The position numbers and the translations under genes are program-made. DNA of 32,306 bases from Nostoc sp. UCD121. Its GTDB lineage: Bacteria; Cyanobacteriota; Cyanobacteriia; Cyanobacteriales; Nostocaceae. The notes below the pieces were generated by a model. It searched no databases, was not told the origin of the DNA, and saw nothing but the letters and a program-made list of their open reading frames with translations. The stretch lies in the NCBI RefSeq assembly GCF_014222285.1, contig NZ_JACKZS010000081.1, forward strand, positions 1 through 32,306, read 5' to 3'. Positions 15,913-24,823 of the stretch are shown piece after piece (the stretch's first letter is position 1; every line of letters starts with the position of its first letter).

Positions 15913-17253
15913 TTATTCACCAGTAATTGACAGTTCATTAACCCAAATTTTCGGGCAAACTCCCCCTGGTGTTAACTCTGCCTCTTTTTCTACATAAATA
16001 ATTGACTTTAAGAGTTCCAAGAAATCACCAGCAACTGTTGCTGACTCAATACTTGTCCTAACGCCCTTATTAACTAGCCAACCATCAAACGGCAGAGAAA
16101 AAGAACCTTGCAAAGATTTAACCCCTGCATGGAGAGCTTGTAAATCATCGATAAAAATCACATTTTCAGCAGTTTCTAAACTTAACTCTTCTTCAGAAGT
16201 CACTGTTGTAAAAACGTGATAAAAATTGGGACTAACACTGACTTTTGCACCAATACTGGCGTTACCTGTTGGCTGGGCATTTAACCTTTTAGCTGTGCCT
16301 GCACTGTGGAGAAAGCTTGTTAAAACGCCATTTTCAATCAGCGAAATCTGACGAGTTGGAGTTCCTTCACCATCAAAACTTTCTGCTCCTACGTTAGCTG
16401 GGTGCAGTGCATCGTCAAAAACTGAAAGTAGAGGAGAAGCAATTTGCTTACCTAAATCATCAGGAGTAGATAGGCTTTGATTGTCCAAAATGCTTTGAGC
16501 GTTGAACAAGTTAGAAAAAGCACCCAACAGACTTAAGAAAGCTTCCGCCGAGAAAACAACTCGATATTTACCAGTCTTGATTTTTTCATAATTCAAGTGA
16601 CTGATAGTTTTATCGGCGGTTTCTTTGATGCAACCATTGATGTCTAGATTATCTAAACTTTGGTTGATTCTAAAAGCACCTGCACTGCGAGGTTTTTTTC
16701 CTTCTTCTTCAGTTTTGCTATAAAGATAAACTGATGTTAAGGAATGAGATTCAGTTCTGACTGCGCCATCGCTATTTAGATAAAATCTGTCAATATCTCT
16801 TTGTGATAAACCGTTATAAGGCACACCTTTGATTGCTGGATGAGCTGCGAGTAATTCTTTTTCAGCTACCAACAATCTTTCTATCAGTTCAGCAACAGGT
16901 GCTTGGGGTGTCTTATCTTGAGCTTTATTTGGAATAGGAACAGTAGCTTCGGGACTAAAATCAGGAACATTTTCTTTAACACCAAAAAAACTGGCTTCAT
17001 AAGCAGTTTTCAAAGCTAATTCCAGTCCTTTGGAATCTACATCTGTGGTGCTGGTGACACCCATTGTATTATCTTCATTCCAGACACGAACAGTAACACC
17101 AGAGCGATTTGAAGCTTTAACTTGTTTTGGCTCACCTTGGTCTACTTGCACGCTGGTATCATCTACTGTTGAGCCATAAATGTCAAATTTTTTAATGCCA
17201 AGCTTCTCGGCATTGTCCTTGGCAGAGTTTGCAATTTCATTGATATTTGGCAT
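15913..17253 (-). CDS. pmbA: TldE/PmbA family protein (metalloprotease partner)
   Basis: 446 residues from ATG 17253; the frame also allows a TTG two codons earlier. PmbA/TldE is the non-catalytic half of the TldD/TldE heterodimer, which degrades unfolded or modified peptides and, in some bacteria, trims peptide antibiotics (microcin B17, RiPPs). The family pattern is visible: KKFDIYGSTVDDTSVQVDQG, SGVTVRVW, an AESFDGEGTPTRQISLIENG block and a C-terminal PGGVCPKIWVNELSITG. The HExxxH motif is absent, as expected for this subunit. It lies 243 bp downstream of tldD on the same strand, so the two halves are likely expressed together. Confidence 0.9.
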   Translation of the reverse strand: MPNINEIANSAKDNAEKLGIKKFDIYGSTVDDTSVQVDQGEPKQVKASNRSGVTVRVWNEDNTMGVTSTTDVDSKGLELALKTAYEASFFGVKENVPDFSPEATVPIPNKAQDKTPQAPVAELIERLLVAEKELLAAHPAIKGVPYNGLSQRDIDRFYLNSDGAVRTESHSLTSVYLYSKTEEEGKKPRSAGAFRINQSLDNLDINGCIKETADKTISHLNYEKIKTGKYRVVFSAEAFLSLLGAFSNLFNAQSILDNQSLSTPDDLGKQIASPLLSVFDDALHPANVGAESFDGEGTPTRQISLIENGVLTSFLHSAGTAKRLNAQPTGNASIGAKVSVSPNFYHVFTTVTSEEELSLETAENVIFIDDLQALHAGVKSLQGSFSLPFDGWLVNKGVRTSIESATVAGDFLELLKSIIYVEKEAELTPGGVCPKIWVNELSITGE

Positions 17254-17267
17254 AGTCAATTCTGGAT

Positions 17268-17502
17268 TTTAGATTTTAGATTGGCAGCGATTCTATTTTT
17301 AAGATTAGATTTTGGATGTTATTGCTTAATATTTCTCTCGAATAATTCTGACTGAAGTCACAGTCCAACAATTTGTTCTTTTAGATTTTAGATTGAACCT
17401 ACGGAATTATCCGAGAACTTGAGCATTTTGGATTTTGAATGTTACAATCCAAAATCCAAAATCGTTAGACTGAGCAGAGTCGAAGTCCAAAATCTAAAAT
17501 TA
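17268..17502. repeat. Spacer with ATTTTAGATTT/CCAAAAT heptamer repeats
   Basis: The tldD-pmbA gap holds several ATTTTAGATT and AATCCAAAATCC strings. They include a perfect 11-bp inverted repeat, TTTTGGATTTT (17426-17436) and AAAATCCAAAA (17451-17461), with a 14-nt loop. This is the heptanucleotide repeat style known from Nostocales. The hairpin may modulate read-through from tldD to pmbA. Confidence 0.6.
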
Positions 17503-18975
17503 TTATCGTCCACCGACGGTAATAGAATCAACCTTGATGTGGGGTTGTCCGACTGTGGTGTAAATGCTGCCACTGACAGAGCCACAAAAACCTGGTGCAA
17601 TTTCCAAATCTTGGGAACACATAGAAATTTTATTCATGATTTCTTTGGCTTCACCAATTAAAATTGCTCCCTTTAGCGGTTTAGTGATTTTGCCATTTTC
17701 AATCAAATAAGCTTCATCAACACTAAAGTTAAATTGACCTGTAGCACCAACACTACCACCACCCATTTTCTTACAGTAAATACCTTTATTAACCGAGGCA
17801 AATAAATCATCAGTGCTATATTCGCCAGAATCAATATAAGTATTACGCATCCGGCTAGCAGCAGCAAAGGTATAATTTTGGCGGCGGCCACTTCCAGTTC
17901 TGGGGTGTCCGGTGCGTGCAGAACCTGTTCTATCTGCTAAGAAGTTTTTGAGAACGCCTTTTTCAATTAATAAGGTTCTTTGAGCAGGCATACCTTCGTC
18001 ATCCATGTCAATTGTGCCGAAGGCATTTTCAGAGCGCCCTTCGTCCCAGGCTGTCAAACTTTCGTGGGCAATTTTTTCGCCTTTTTTGTCAGCAAAGGGA
18101 GTGGTATTGCGTTCAATTTGAGTTGTTTCCAGCAGGTGTCCGCAGGCTTCATGGAAGATTACGCCGCCAAAGTGATTGGCCATAATAATCGGGTAAGTGC
18201 CTGACTCGACGTAATCGGCGTAGAGCATTTTGCCGGCAGATTCTGCTATTTTTTCGGCGGCTTGTTGAGAATCCCAAGTTCTCAAGAAATTGGCATCGCT
18301 AGTATTACCCGCGCGATCGCCAATTGAGGTACGATTAGCACCATCAGCACACAATAGGTTAAATCCTACTGACTGAGTGAGGCGAATATCACGGGCAAAA
18401 GTTCCGTCACTGGCGGCGATTAAGACTTCTTGCCAATCCCGAAAATAGGTAGCACGGCGTGATTGAACGTGGCTAGCTTTTTGCTTCAGGTGAGCAGTCC
18501 CATCAAGGAGGACTTCTCCCATTTCGCGGATGGAGCTACACACTGGTAGCCAAGAATCTTTACCTCTTTTGGTGGCGTAATCTCTCAGTAGTTCCAGGTT
18601 AATTTCGGGGATGAAAGCTTTAGGAGCAGGTAATTGCAATCCCAGGATAGACAGACCTTTTTCTAAAGCTGCTTTCAAACCGGAAAAGGAAAGGTCATTA
18701 GTGCTAACGTAGCAATCGGCTTTGCCGCGAAATACTCTAACTCCCGCACCTGTAGACAGACTTGGTGAAATACTAGTGATGGAATCCTCTTCTGCAAGAC
18801 AACTAATATAGTTGCGACGTTCTAAAAATAATTCGATGAAGTCAGCGCCTGCGGCGCGTCCTAATCCCAGGAGGGTAGCCAGGGGGGCTTCCCAGGTTTC
18901 ATCGAAACGCTCTGGTGTAGAGGAATATTGTAAGGTGGGAAGTTGATTCGAGAGAAGTAGCGTACTTGTAAGCAT
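17503..18975 (-). CDS. tldD: TldD metalloprotease
   Basis: 490 residues from ATG 18975; the frame extends 26 codons further upstream, but MLTSTLLLSNQLP looks like the native start and has GAGG 8 nt before it. TldD is the zinc-bearing subunit of the TldD/TldE complex. The HExxxH zinc motif HEACGH lies at residues 275-280. The typical companions follow: a MDDEGMPAQRTLLIEKGVL block, RTGSGRRQNY, the SVDEAYLIENGKITKPLKGA segment and a C-terminal cysteine in PGFCGSVSG that could supply the third ligand. With pmbA downstream the pair is complete. No RiPP precursor is evident next to it, so a general peptide-clearance role is the default inference. Confidence 0.92.
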   Translation of the reverse strand: MLTSTLLLSNQLPTLQYSSTPERFDETWEAPLATLLGLGRAAGADFIELFLERRNYISCLAEEDSITSISPSLSTGAGVRVFRGKADCYVSTNDLSFSGLKAALEKGLSILGLQLPAPKAFIPEINLELLRDYATKRGKDSWLPVCSSIREMGEVLLDGTAHLKQKASHVQSRRATYFRDWQEVLIAASDGTFARDIRLTQSVGFNLLCADGANRTSIGDRAGNTSDANFLRTWDSQQAAEKIAESAGKMLYADYVESGTYPIIMANHFGGVIFHEACGHLLETTQIERNTTPFADKKGEKIAHESLTAWDEGRSENAFGTIDMDDEGMPAQRTLLIEKGVLKNFLADRTGSARTGHPRTGSGRRQNYTFAAASRMRNTYIDSGEYSTDDLFASVNKGIYCKKMGGGSVGATGQFNFSVDEAYLIENGKITKPLKGAILIGEAKEIMNKISMCSQDLEIAPGFCGSVSGSIYTTVGQPHIKVDSITVGGR

Positions 18976-19363
18976 GGGTAGCCTCGTCTGCTGGCGTAAT
19001 TCAGAGATTTGACTGAAAAATCCTGGTGTGTTCACTCTAGCAAATTTACTCAACTGTCATCTTGACCAATTCTTTGAAAAGCGGTGTGGATTTCCCTAAC
19101 CCTCTTTCAAAAAACTTGTCAATAAAAAAGCCCGCAAAGACGGGCTGAGATTTTGTAAATTCGCAGTATTGAGAGTATCCGTGTAAAATCAGATGCATTT
19201 ATATGTATTTAACTAGTACTCTTCTCAAAGAAGGGAATCACCAACTAGGAGATACTCTAACTTTGGTAAGAATACAGAAACTTCCTGATGAATAACTCTT
19301 ACTAAATATCCAATCTTGTTTCCTAGAAAGGCTTGATTTAATCTAGACTATCACTACTTAAAT
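18976..19363. other. Spacer between tldD and the glycosyltransferase gene
   Basis: 388 bp on the minus-strand side upstream of tldD and downstream of the glycosyltransferase cassette. It holds the intrinsic terminator at 19124-19146 and presumably the tldD promoter. No gene seen. Confidence 0.5.
19124..19146 (-). terminator. Strong intrinsic terminator of the GT2 cassette
   Basis: On the minus strand AGCCCG-TCTTTG-CGGGCT forms a 6-bp GC-rich stem with a 6-nt loop, followed by a run of six T (19124-19129 as A on the plus strand). It lies about 220 nt past the end of the glycosyltransferase gene and insulates tldD from the cassette. Confidence 0.88.
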
Positions 19364-20188
19364 TTATTTACGATTTCCCATTTTCAGGGGAATTCTTCCT
19401 GTTTCTCGCTCATTAAAAGTCTGACCTAGATTGGAAATTTGTCCTGTAGATAATAGATTTTTATACAGAAGCTTCAATGTTCGAGTAATAGTTTTCAAAA
19501 TTTTCATTTTGCTGGCGCTTGGCTTTTGGTCATATCTCAAAACCATTGGAATTTCTGCAATTTTTGGTCTAAGTGCTTTGGCTTTCAATAGTAAATCTAT
19601 CATGCAAGCAAATCCACTTTCAGTAAATAGATTGTCGCCATAATACATATCTAATTTACTGACGAAAGTACGGTTATATAGCCGATATCCACAAGTATAA
19701 TCTCTTACGCCTGGTACACGGGCTGCAATTCTAAATAGCCAGCTAGCTCCGTAACTCATTATCTCTCTAAATTTTGATAAACCTATGACTTTAGAGCCTT
19801 TCCGGTATCTAGATGCGATCGCAATATCATAGCTACCAGCTATCATAGTGTCATACATCTTGATTAAGAGTTCTGGTGGTTGAGTGTTGTCGCAATCCAT
19901 TGCGGCTAAAAAATCGCCTTCTTGAGAAATCTCTAAAAAAGTCCTGAAACCTGTTTTAATTGCTTCACCTAAACCAGCATTCTTGGGATGTTGGACTAAG
20001 TTAAGTAATATTCCCAGTGATTGAGATTCTTTTAAAGCAGTCTGAGCAGTTGCATCACTACTACCATCATCAACAAGAATCAGTTTTATCTCCATATTAG
20101 AGATTTGCTGCAATGTCTGAAACCTTTTGAACAAGGGGCGAATTGATTCTTGCTCGTTGTATGCGGGTAAAAGAACAAAAAGACTCAT
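19364..20188 (-). CDS. Family 2 glycosyltransferase (polyprenyl-phosphate type)
   Basis: 274 residues with a textbook AGGAGG 5 nt before the ATG. GT-A fold of the dolichol/undecaprenyl-phosphate sugar transferase branch: VLLPAYNEQESIRPLF at residues 5-20, LILVDDGSSDATA (about 37-49), and a metal-binding DCDNTQPPELL near 98. The C-terminal TM helices present in ArnC- or GtrB-like enzymes are absent; the protein ends in a polar tail. It would transfer a sugar from a nucleotide donor to a lipid phosphate at the inner face of the plasma membrane. It is the last gene of a four-gene same-strand set (gap to the FAD oxidoreductase 45 nt), with two small flippase-like proteins further upstream, which supports a lipid-linked-sugar role. 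Confidence 0.87.
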   Translation of the reverse strand: MSLFVLLPAYNEQESIRPLFKRFQTLQQISNMEIKLILVDDGSSDATAQTALKESQSLGILLNLVQHPKNAGLGEAIKTGFRTFLEISQEGDFLAAMDCDNTQPPELLIKMYDTMIAGSYDIAIASRYRKGSKVIGLSKFREIMSYGASWLFRIAARVPGVRDYTCGYRLYNRTFVSKLDMYYGDNLFTESGFACMIDLLLKAKALRPKIAEIPMVLRYDQKPSASKMKILKTITRTLKLLYKNLLSTGQISNLGQTFNERETGRIPLKMGNRK

Positions 20189-20233
20189 AAATACCTCCTG
20201 TGATTTTTAAAATAAAATCCAATTACTCAAATT

Positions 20234-21538
20234 TCAAGAATTCAGCAATGTTGATTTCTTGAGAAATTCATCGACCTGTCGCACAACTGCGTTGTTGTTG
20301 ACGCTATCATTGACCAACTGCGAGGTATTGACGACGAAAAAATCTTCATTTTCGGTACTCACTTTTGGAACAAGGCTGGAATAATCTAAAACTTGTAGTG
20401 GCTGCACTTTAATAGCTCGATTTATATGTGCTGCTACAATGTCATCTGATTTGAGTTCTGGGAACATCAAACGTATACCTTGAAAAAATACTTGGCGCAA
20501 TTCATCATCAGGCTGTTTTAGCAACGGGTCAGTGGAAAGGATATATTTTGGTAAAAATGTGATATGATATCCTGCTGTTTCTTGCAAAGAAACTAAGTTG
20601 CTCATACCGATGACTCCGGTAAAAGGAATAGTTCTATCGGCAATATTTACGACGTAATAAGGAACTAAAGCTTTGCGAGTAATTAATACCATGCAGATTA
20701 CACCCAGGTATTCTACTGTTTCACCAGTGTCGGAAACTTTTATCAGTTCATCAGCAGCAACTTGTTGCAAAATATTAACTGGGCCAGTAAAAATTACCTT
20801 ATCAAAATGCTCTTTTTTCCCCTGAAATTCTACCCACATTCCACCACCTGAATGAGGTGCGATATATTCTACTGCAACCCCTGTGTGAATATGACCTCCA
20901 GCCGCATAAATTAACTTTTCTATATGGTCAAAAACAGTTTTATAACCGCCTGAGACATAACCAAGTTGTTCTTTATTTAATGAAGAATCACGCGCTGAAA
21001 AGAGTCGTTTGATATAAGCCCAAATAAAAACTGCTGATATTCTCTTATAGTTCTCTCCTAATTTGGATAGAAGTAAAGGTTTCCAGAGCTTTTCGTATGT
21101 GCTTTTACCACCGAGTTTTAATAGCCAATCTTCCACTAAAATCTTCTCTAAGCGCCGCCAGTTATTAAGGCGTGAGCCATAAAGCAGAGTAAAGGCTAAT
21201 CTGAGTTTACCTATAAGTCCAAATAGAGGAAAGCGGAGAAATTCTATAGTGTTACTGATAGAATAGAATTTTTTATTGTCATAGAACCCTGTTAAACTTC
21301 GATGCCAACGCAGTTTATCTCCAAGCCCAATATCTCTGAGAAAATTTATTAAATGAGTGTCAGAAGGTAGGATAACGTGATAAAAGCGATCCCAAGTAAA
21401 CAACCCATAATCATGATATGTGGTTAGCCCACCAAGCTGTTTGTTACTATCAAAGACAGTTACTATATGTCCTTGATGTGCAAGACGTTGGGCTAATACT
21501 AGACCAGTTATGCCTCCGCCAATAATACCTATATTCAT
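20234..21538 (-). CDS. FAD-dependent oxidoreductase (amine-oxidase/PPOX-like)
   Basis: 434 residues. The N-terminus has the dinucleotide-binding motif IGIIGGGITGLVLAQRL, an acidic strand end (VTVFDSN) and a GGLTTY motif, as in the family containing protoporphyrinogen oxidase, carotenoid desaturases and UDP-galactopyranose mutase. The centre has YVSGGYKTVFDHIEKLI, typical of the substrate-binding part. No TM helix is obvious. Substrate is unknown: the neighbours (GT2 and two half-transporters) suggest a sugar or isoprenoid-lipid step rather than porphyrin chemistry. No strong ribosome-binding site precedes the ATG at 21538. Confidence 0.8.
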   Translation of the reverse strand: MNIGIIGGGITGLVLAQRLAHQGHIVTVFDSNKQLGGLTTYHDYGLFTWDRFYHVILPSDTHLINFLRDIGLGDKLRWHRSLTGFYDNKKFYSISNTIEFLRFPLFGLIGKLRLAFTLLYGSRLNNWRRLEKILVEDWLLKLGGKSTYEKLWKPLLLSKLGENYKRISAVFIWAYIKRLFSARDSSLNKEQLGYVSGGYKTVFDHIEKLIYAAGGHIHTGVAVEYIAPHSGGGMWVEFQGKKEHFDKVIFTGPVNILQQVAADELIKVSDTGETVEYLGVICMVLITRKALVPYYVVNIADRTIPFTGVIGMSNLVSLQETAGYHITFLPKYILSTDPLLKQPDDELRQVFFQGIRLMFPELKSDDIVAAHINRAIKVQPLQVLDYSSLVPKVSTENEDFFVVNTSQLVNDSVNNNAVVRQVDEFLKKSTLLNS

Positions 21539-21632
21539 AAATTTAATTTATATTTTTATAGCTATGTTTTTGATATTGATCTTCAAAATCTGTTAATAAC
21601 ATTAATACCCTCAACATTTGGCCCTTTATCTA

Positions 21633-21989
21633 TCAGTTTACAACAAGAACTACACCAGCTATAATAATAGATATTCCTAACCACTGGCTAAATACAACTC
21701 GCTCTTTTAAAAGATAGTGAGAAGCAATTGGGATTAGTGCATACATTAGTCCTAAAACTGGAAATGCTTGGCTTAGAGGAATTGTCCGTAATACATAAAG
21801 CCACAATACAGTCATAAATGTATAGCAGATAAACCAAATCCAAAAATAACGAGACAATAAAAGATTTAAAATAGATGTGTTAGCTTCCTTAGTAGGGCTA
21901 GAAATATGAAGTCCATATTTTAGTGATACGTTAGCTGTGGTTCCGAATAAAACTACAACTATTAAAAGTAGCCAAGTAATAATGTTCAT
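21633..21989 (-). CDS. SMR/EamA-type half transporter (ArnF-like)
   Basis: 118 residues with four hydrophobic segments (LLLIVVVLFGTTANVSLKYG; a YFWIWFICYTFMTVLWLYVL segment; SQAFPVLGLMYALIPIASHY; WLGISIIIAGVVLVV). This is the four-helix small-multidrug-resistance fold, with the early lysine (SLKYG) and the SQAFPVL motif often seen in polyprenyl-lipid flippase halves such as ArnE/ArnF. It lies 40 nt downstream of a second protein of the same type, and such proteins work as hetero- or homodimers. A role in flipping a lipid-linked sugar is inferred from context; a drug exporter cannot be excluded. Confidence 0.78.
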   Translation of the reverse strand: MNIITWLLLIVVVLFGTTANVSLKYGLHISSPTKEANTSILNLLLSRYFWIWFICYTFMTVLWLYVLRTIPLSQAFPVLGLMYALIPIASHYLLKERVVFSQWLGISIIIAGVVLVVN

Positions 21990-22029
21990 GTTCCAATAGT
22001 AGGTTTTGTAAAATTTACTATAGAGAAAT

Positions 22030-22413
22030 TTATATAGGCTTTTTCAGAGGAATAACTACTAAAAGAATACCTAGAAAAATAGTAATTACCCCTGCAATTC
22101 GAGTTAGTGTTATTACCTCATTAAAAAAGTAGTATGAGCCGAAAAGTATACCGACATAATTTAAACTAGTTAATGGGTAAGCAATACTCAATTTTACCGA
22201 TCGCAAAGCCAGTATCCAATTTACTATCCCCAAGCAATAAACACTAACAGCTAATACTAATTTTTGAAGAAATACCCAATCCAATAGTCCACCATCTGTA
22301 TGGCTCATGGTATATTTCATGAGCAATTGCCCAGAAATACTAAATAAAATACTGACAAACAAGATAATATAGGGAATTATTTTAAAGTTTGAAATTTCCA
22401 ATATAGATTTCAT
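22030..22413 (-). CDS. SMR/EamA-type half transporter (ArnE-like)
   Basis: 127 residues, first gene of the four-gene minus-strand set. Four hydrophobic helices: IIPYIILFVSILFSISGQLL, VLAVSVYCLGIVNWILAL, SIAYPLTSLNYVGILFGSYY and IAGVITIFLGILLVVIPL. The lysine after the first helix (LLMKYTM) and the IAYPLTSLN motif match SMR-fold lipid-sugar flippase halves. Two non-identical adjacent members fit a heterodimer. Ribosome-binding site AGGGA lies several nt before ATG 22413. Confidence 0.78.
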   Translation of the reverse strand: MKSILEISNFKIIPYIILFVSILFSISGQLLMKYTMSHTDGGLLDWVFLQKLVLAVSVYCLGIVNWILALRSVKLSIAYPLTSLNYVGILFGSYYFFNEVITLTRIAGVITIFLGILLVVIPLKKPI

Positions 22414-24059
22414 CGTACATTTCCCTGAATCGAGATAGTAGCTATGAACCGGCCAGTAAACAGCCTATTGTTTTGGACGTTTCTGATTTCGTTCATAACT
22501 TTCTGTGCAATTCAACTTCCACTCATAAAATAGACAACAACATTAAGAAGGCTATTTTGAAGGAACTGATATCAAAATGACCACCGAAAGCTGTGTCCAA
22601 GAGTTAGCAACTAAATACTATACAGCTTGTAGAAAGGTTGTTGTATGCAGCATCCGGTATTATTGAAGTCAAGTGTTTATGGTTGTATTTCGAGTTTGGC
22701 TTTACCCAACTGTGAATTGCAGAAGTTTTCCGTATCAGCCAGCTATGCTTCCAGAGTACTTTATAGTGCGATCGCAACATCTATGTCATAAATGATGCAG
22801 ATATGCGAAAATTGAGGGCTTTGTCAGTCTCCAAGCTTACATAGATATCTGTAACCTCGGCTGGTAACTAAGCCGACTAATAAAAACTTGTACTCAGCTT
22901 AAGTGTGTATACTTAGTCTTTTTGGACATAGAAACACAATGAGTAATAGAAGTCTGCTTGGCTCCGGAAAATAGAGAGATGAATTAATCTCAAGTAATGC
23001 GTTTTACAGGCCTGTGGGGATTTTACTTAATGTCCAAAGGGAGTTTTTCACGAAACTAAAGGCTAATGTAAACTAGCGTTTGGCCATTAACTCACAGCTT
23101 ACGTTAATTTAAGCAGATTTGAGATATTTTACATTTAGTCTTAGGCTTGCTTAGATTGTTCTTAATTATATGTAATTTTAACTAGAGCTTTACTCAAAAT
23201 TTATTGTTACATATAATCACTTACTAGAATACCACGAGAAAAGGGTGTTGCAAATTTATCGGCACACTTCATCAAAAATTCATTTACCGAAAATATACTT
23301 AAACAAAAACTTCATAAAATCAAAATTTTCCCATATATATTAAGAATTTTTATTTGTACATTTATAAAGCACTTTCTGGCTAATAAACTCACAGAAGTAG
23401 CGATTTCATTTCAGACTTTAGAAGTGTAAAGCTAAAAGTTTGAGAAAACAGAATTAACCCTGGGCAATAGTATGTATATTTTATTACATAAGGCCATTGG
23501 TTAAATACAGCACACACCATAGATGAAAATCGATAGTCTGAATTGTTTTTTATATTATCCACAAAGATATGAAATTTTATACATCTCAGAAAATTTTAAG
23601 TCACTTATGATACAAAGTAAGATGGAAAACTCGATTTCTGGATTTTACGATCAAACTTTATTTGATACTAAGGCGTTGTGCTTTTAATTTGTACTAATAT
23701 TCTTTTCAATATGATTGTGGTGCGGGCATCTTGCCTGCTCTGATAGCGCAAGCTATATACGTAAAAGCTAATTGATTATCAATATATTTTTAAAAGTTTG
23801 CATCGCCTTGCAAATGAAAAAGTTCAACAATATTCAACCTAAACATAAAGGTGATGGGCTGAAGCAGGAGATAAAGCCTACCATTATTAGTAAATAATAA
23901 ATACACTAGAGTGTAAAAAAGTGGTCAAGATCATATATCTATCAAGGGTCTTTCCATCCAAGAGTTGCCAAGTGTTGCTTTTAAAGACATTACTGGGTTA
24001 AGTGTCTTATGGTTTTTAGCAGTTTAAAGTCGAGAAAAAATATTTTGTCCTGGTTGAGA
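22414..24059. other. 1.65-kb AT-rich region without a convincing gene
   Basis: No frame above 60 codons. A 48-codon frame (22645-22791, MQHPVLLKSSVYGC...) and a 29-codon one (22578-22667) are the best, neither with recognisable content. One HIP1 site lies at about 22769, a small stem TCGGCT/AGCCGA at 22857-22876, and an inverted-repeat motif GCGGGCATCTTGCCTGC near 23722-23738 of a type common in Nostoc spacers. The distal half, roughly 23000-23700, is markedly AT-rich. It may hold the cassette promoter at its left end; the rest is unexplained. Confidence 0.45.
23722..23738. repeat. Short inverted repeat GCGGGCATCTTGCCTGC
   Basis: GCGGGCA and TGCCTGC pair around a 3-nt loop with one G-T pair. 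The string is typical of a small interspersed element common in Nostoc. It is embedded in AT-rich DNA, which makes its GC content stand out. Confidence 0.4.
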
Positions 24060-24314
24060 TTATTTAATTGCTCTCGGTTGTTTTCCTGGAGCTTCAGTTT
24101 GTTTGAACTCATTTTTCTGCAAAAGCTTGTTCGTAATGATTAAGACAGTGATTAACAAGCCAAACTGAATCTGCCAGGGTGCCAATACTAGACTTAAAAT
24201 CAAGCTAATAGCTGCAAATACACCTGCAAGATATGCAATTTCATCAGTACTCTTTTTAAATAAGTAGCCTGTAGCTAAAGCAGTACACAGTGGTATCAAG
24301 AAAAACAAAGGCAT
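24060..24314 (-). CDS. Small membrane protein, unknown
   Basis: 84 residues, ATG at 24314 with AGAGG about 9 nt upstream. Three hydrophobic segments: PLFFLIPLCTALATGYLF, an IAYLAGVFAAISLILSLVLA stretch and IQFGLLITVLIITNKLLQ; the tail is charged (KNEFKQTEAPGKQPRAIK). No named family recognised, but the layout (three helices, basic C-terminus, probably cytoplasmic) and clean start support a real gene. It stands alone beside the gene-poor region. Confidence 0.6.
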   Translation of the reverse strand: MPLFFLIPLCTALATGYLFKKSTDEIAYLAGVFAAISLILSLVLAPWQIQFGLLITVLIITNKLLQKNEFKQTEAPGKQPRAIK

Positions 24315-24523
24315 TTTAGCAAACCTCTGAACGAAAAGTTATTGTGTTGATAAAACAAATTGTCTTGGTAATTGTGGCTAATCTTACATCCAATCACCTT
24401 TTAGACACAACAGTCGAACGAAATAAATATTATAGAAAATCAAGATTACGCAATATTGCATCTTACACCAATTGGAATAATTATTGCGACAGATAAAGCA
24501 TCCAATAGCTTGGCGAATAACTC

Positions 24524-24651
24524 CCAATACTTTTCAGATAAACCCAATAATCTCTCTATTTGTCTGGAGAAAGGCTACTGGGCTTAGGGTAAGAGTAAAT
24601 TCAAACCCTTTCCCTTTATTTCCCCTTTCCCCCTTAACCGAAAAGTATTGG
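24524..24651. mobile_element. MITE-like element with 12-bp terminal inverted repeats
   Basis: CCAATACTTTTC (24524-24535) and GAAAAGTATTGG (24640-24651) are exact reverse complements that bound a 128-bp non-coding unit. An 8-bp direct repeat AATAGCTT occurs just outside both ends (24504-24511 and 24652-24659), though not equally spaced. The TTAACCGAAAAGTATTGG end is one I recall from many Nostoc spacers. No transposase is encoded. Confidence 0.5.
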
Positions 24652-24823
24652 AATAGCTTCTTCATTTGTGGTAAATACTGCATGTAACAAGCTTTCAAAT
24701 TAGGGATATTAAAACCCTATACTTAGTACGACATAAGTGTGTAATTATATAAGTATTTTAGTGATGTTTGTTCTAACACGTTCCCGACTCAAGATAGCTG
24801 CGCTATGCTGTACAAACTCTCCT

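Noticed and set aside
15913..18975. RiPP-processing locus suggested by the TldD/PmbA pair
   Set aside because: No precursor peptide, cyclodehydratase, radical-SAM or exporter gene is adjacent; the pair is a common housekeeping set in cyanobacteria.
22645..22791. 48-codon frame starting MQHPVLLKSSVYGC in the gene-poor region
   Set aside because: No recognisable motif and only a weak AAAGG before the ATG; in 1.65 kb such a frame is expected by chance. Mentioned in the region entry only.
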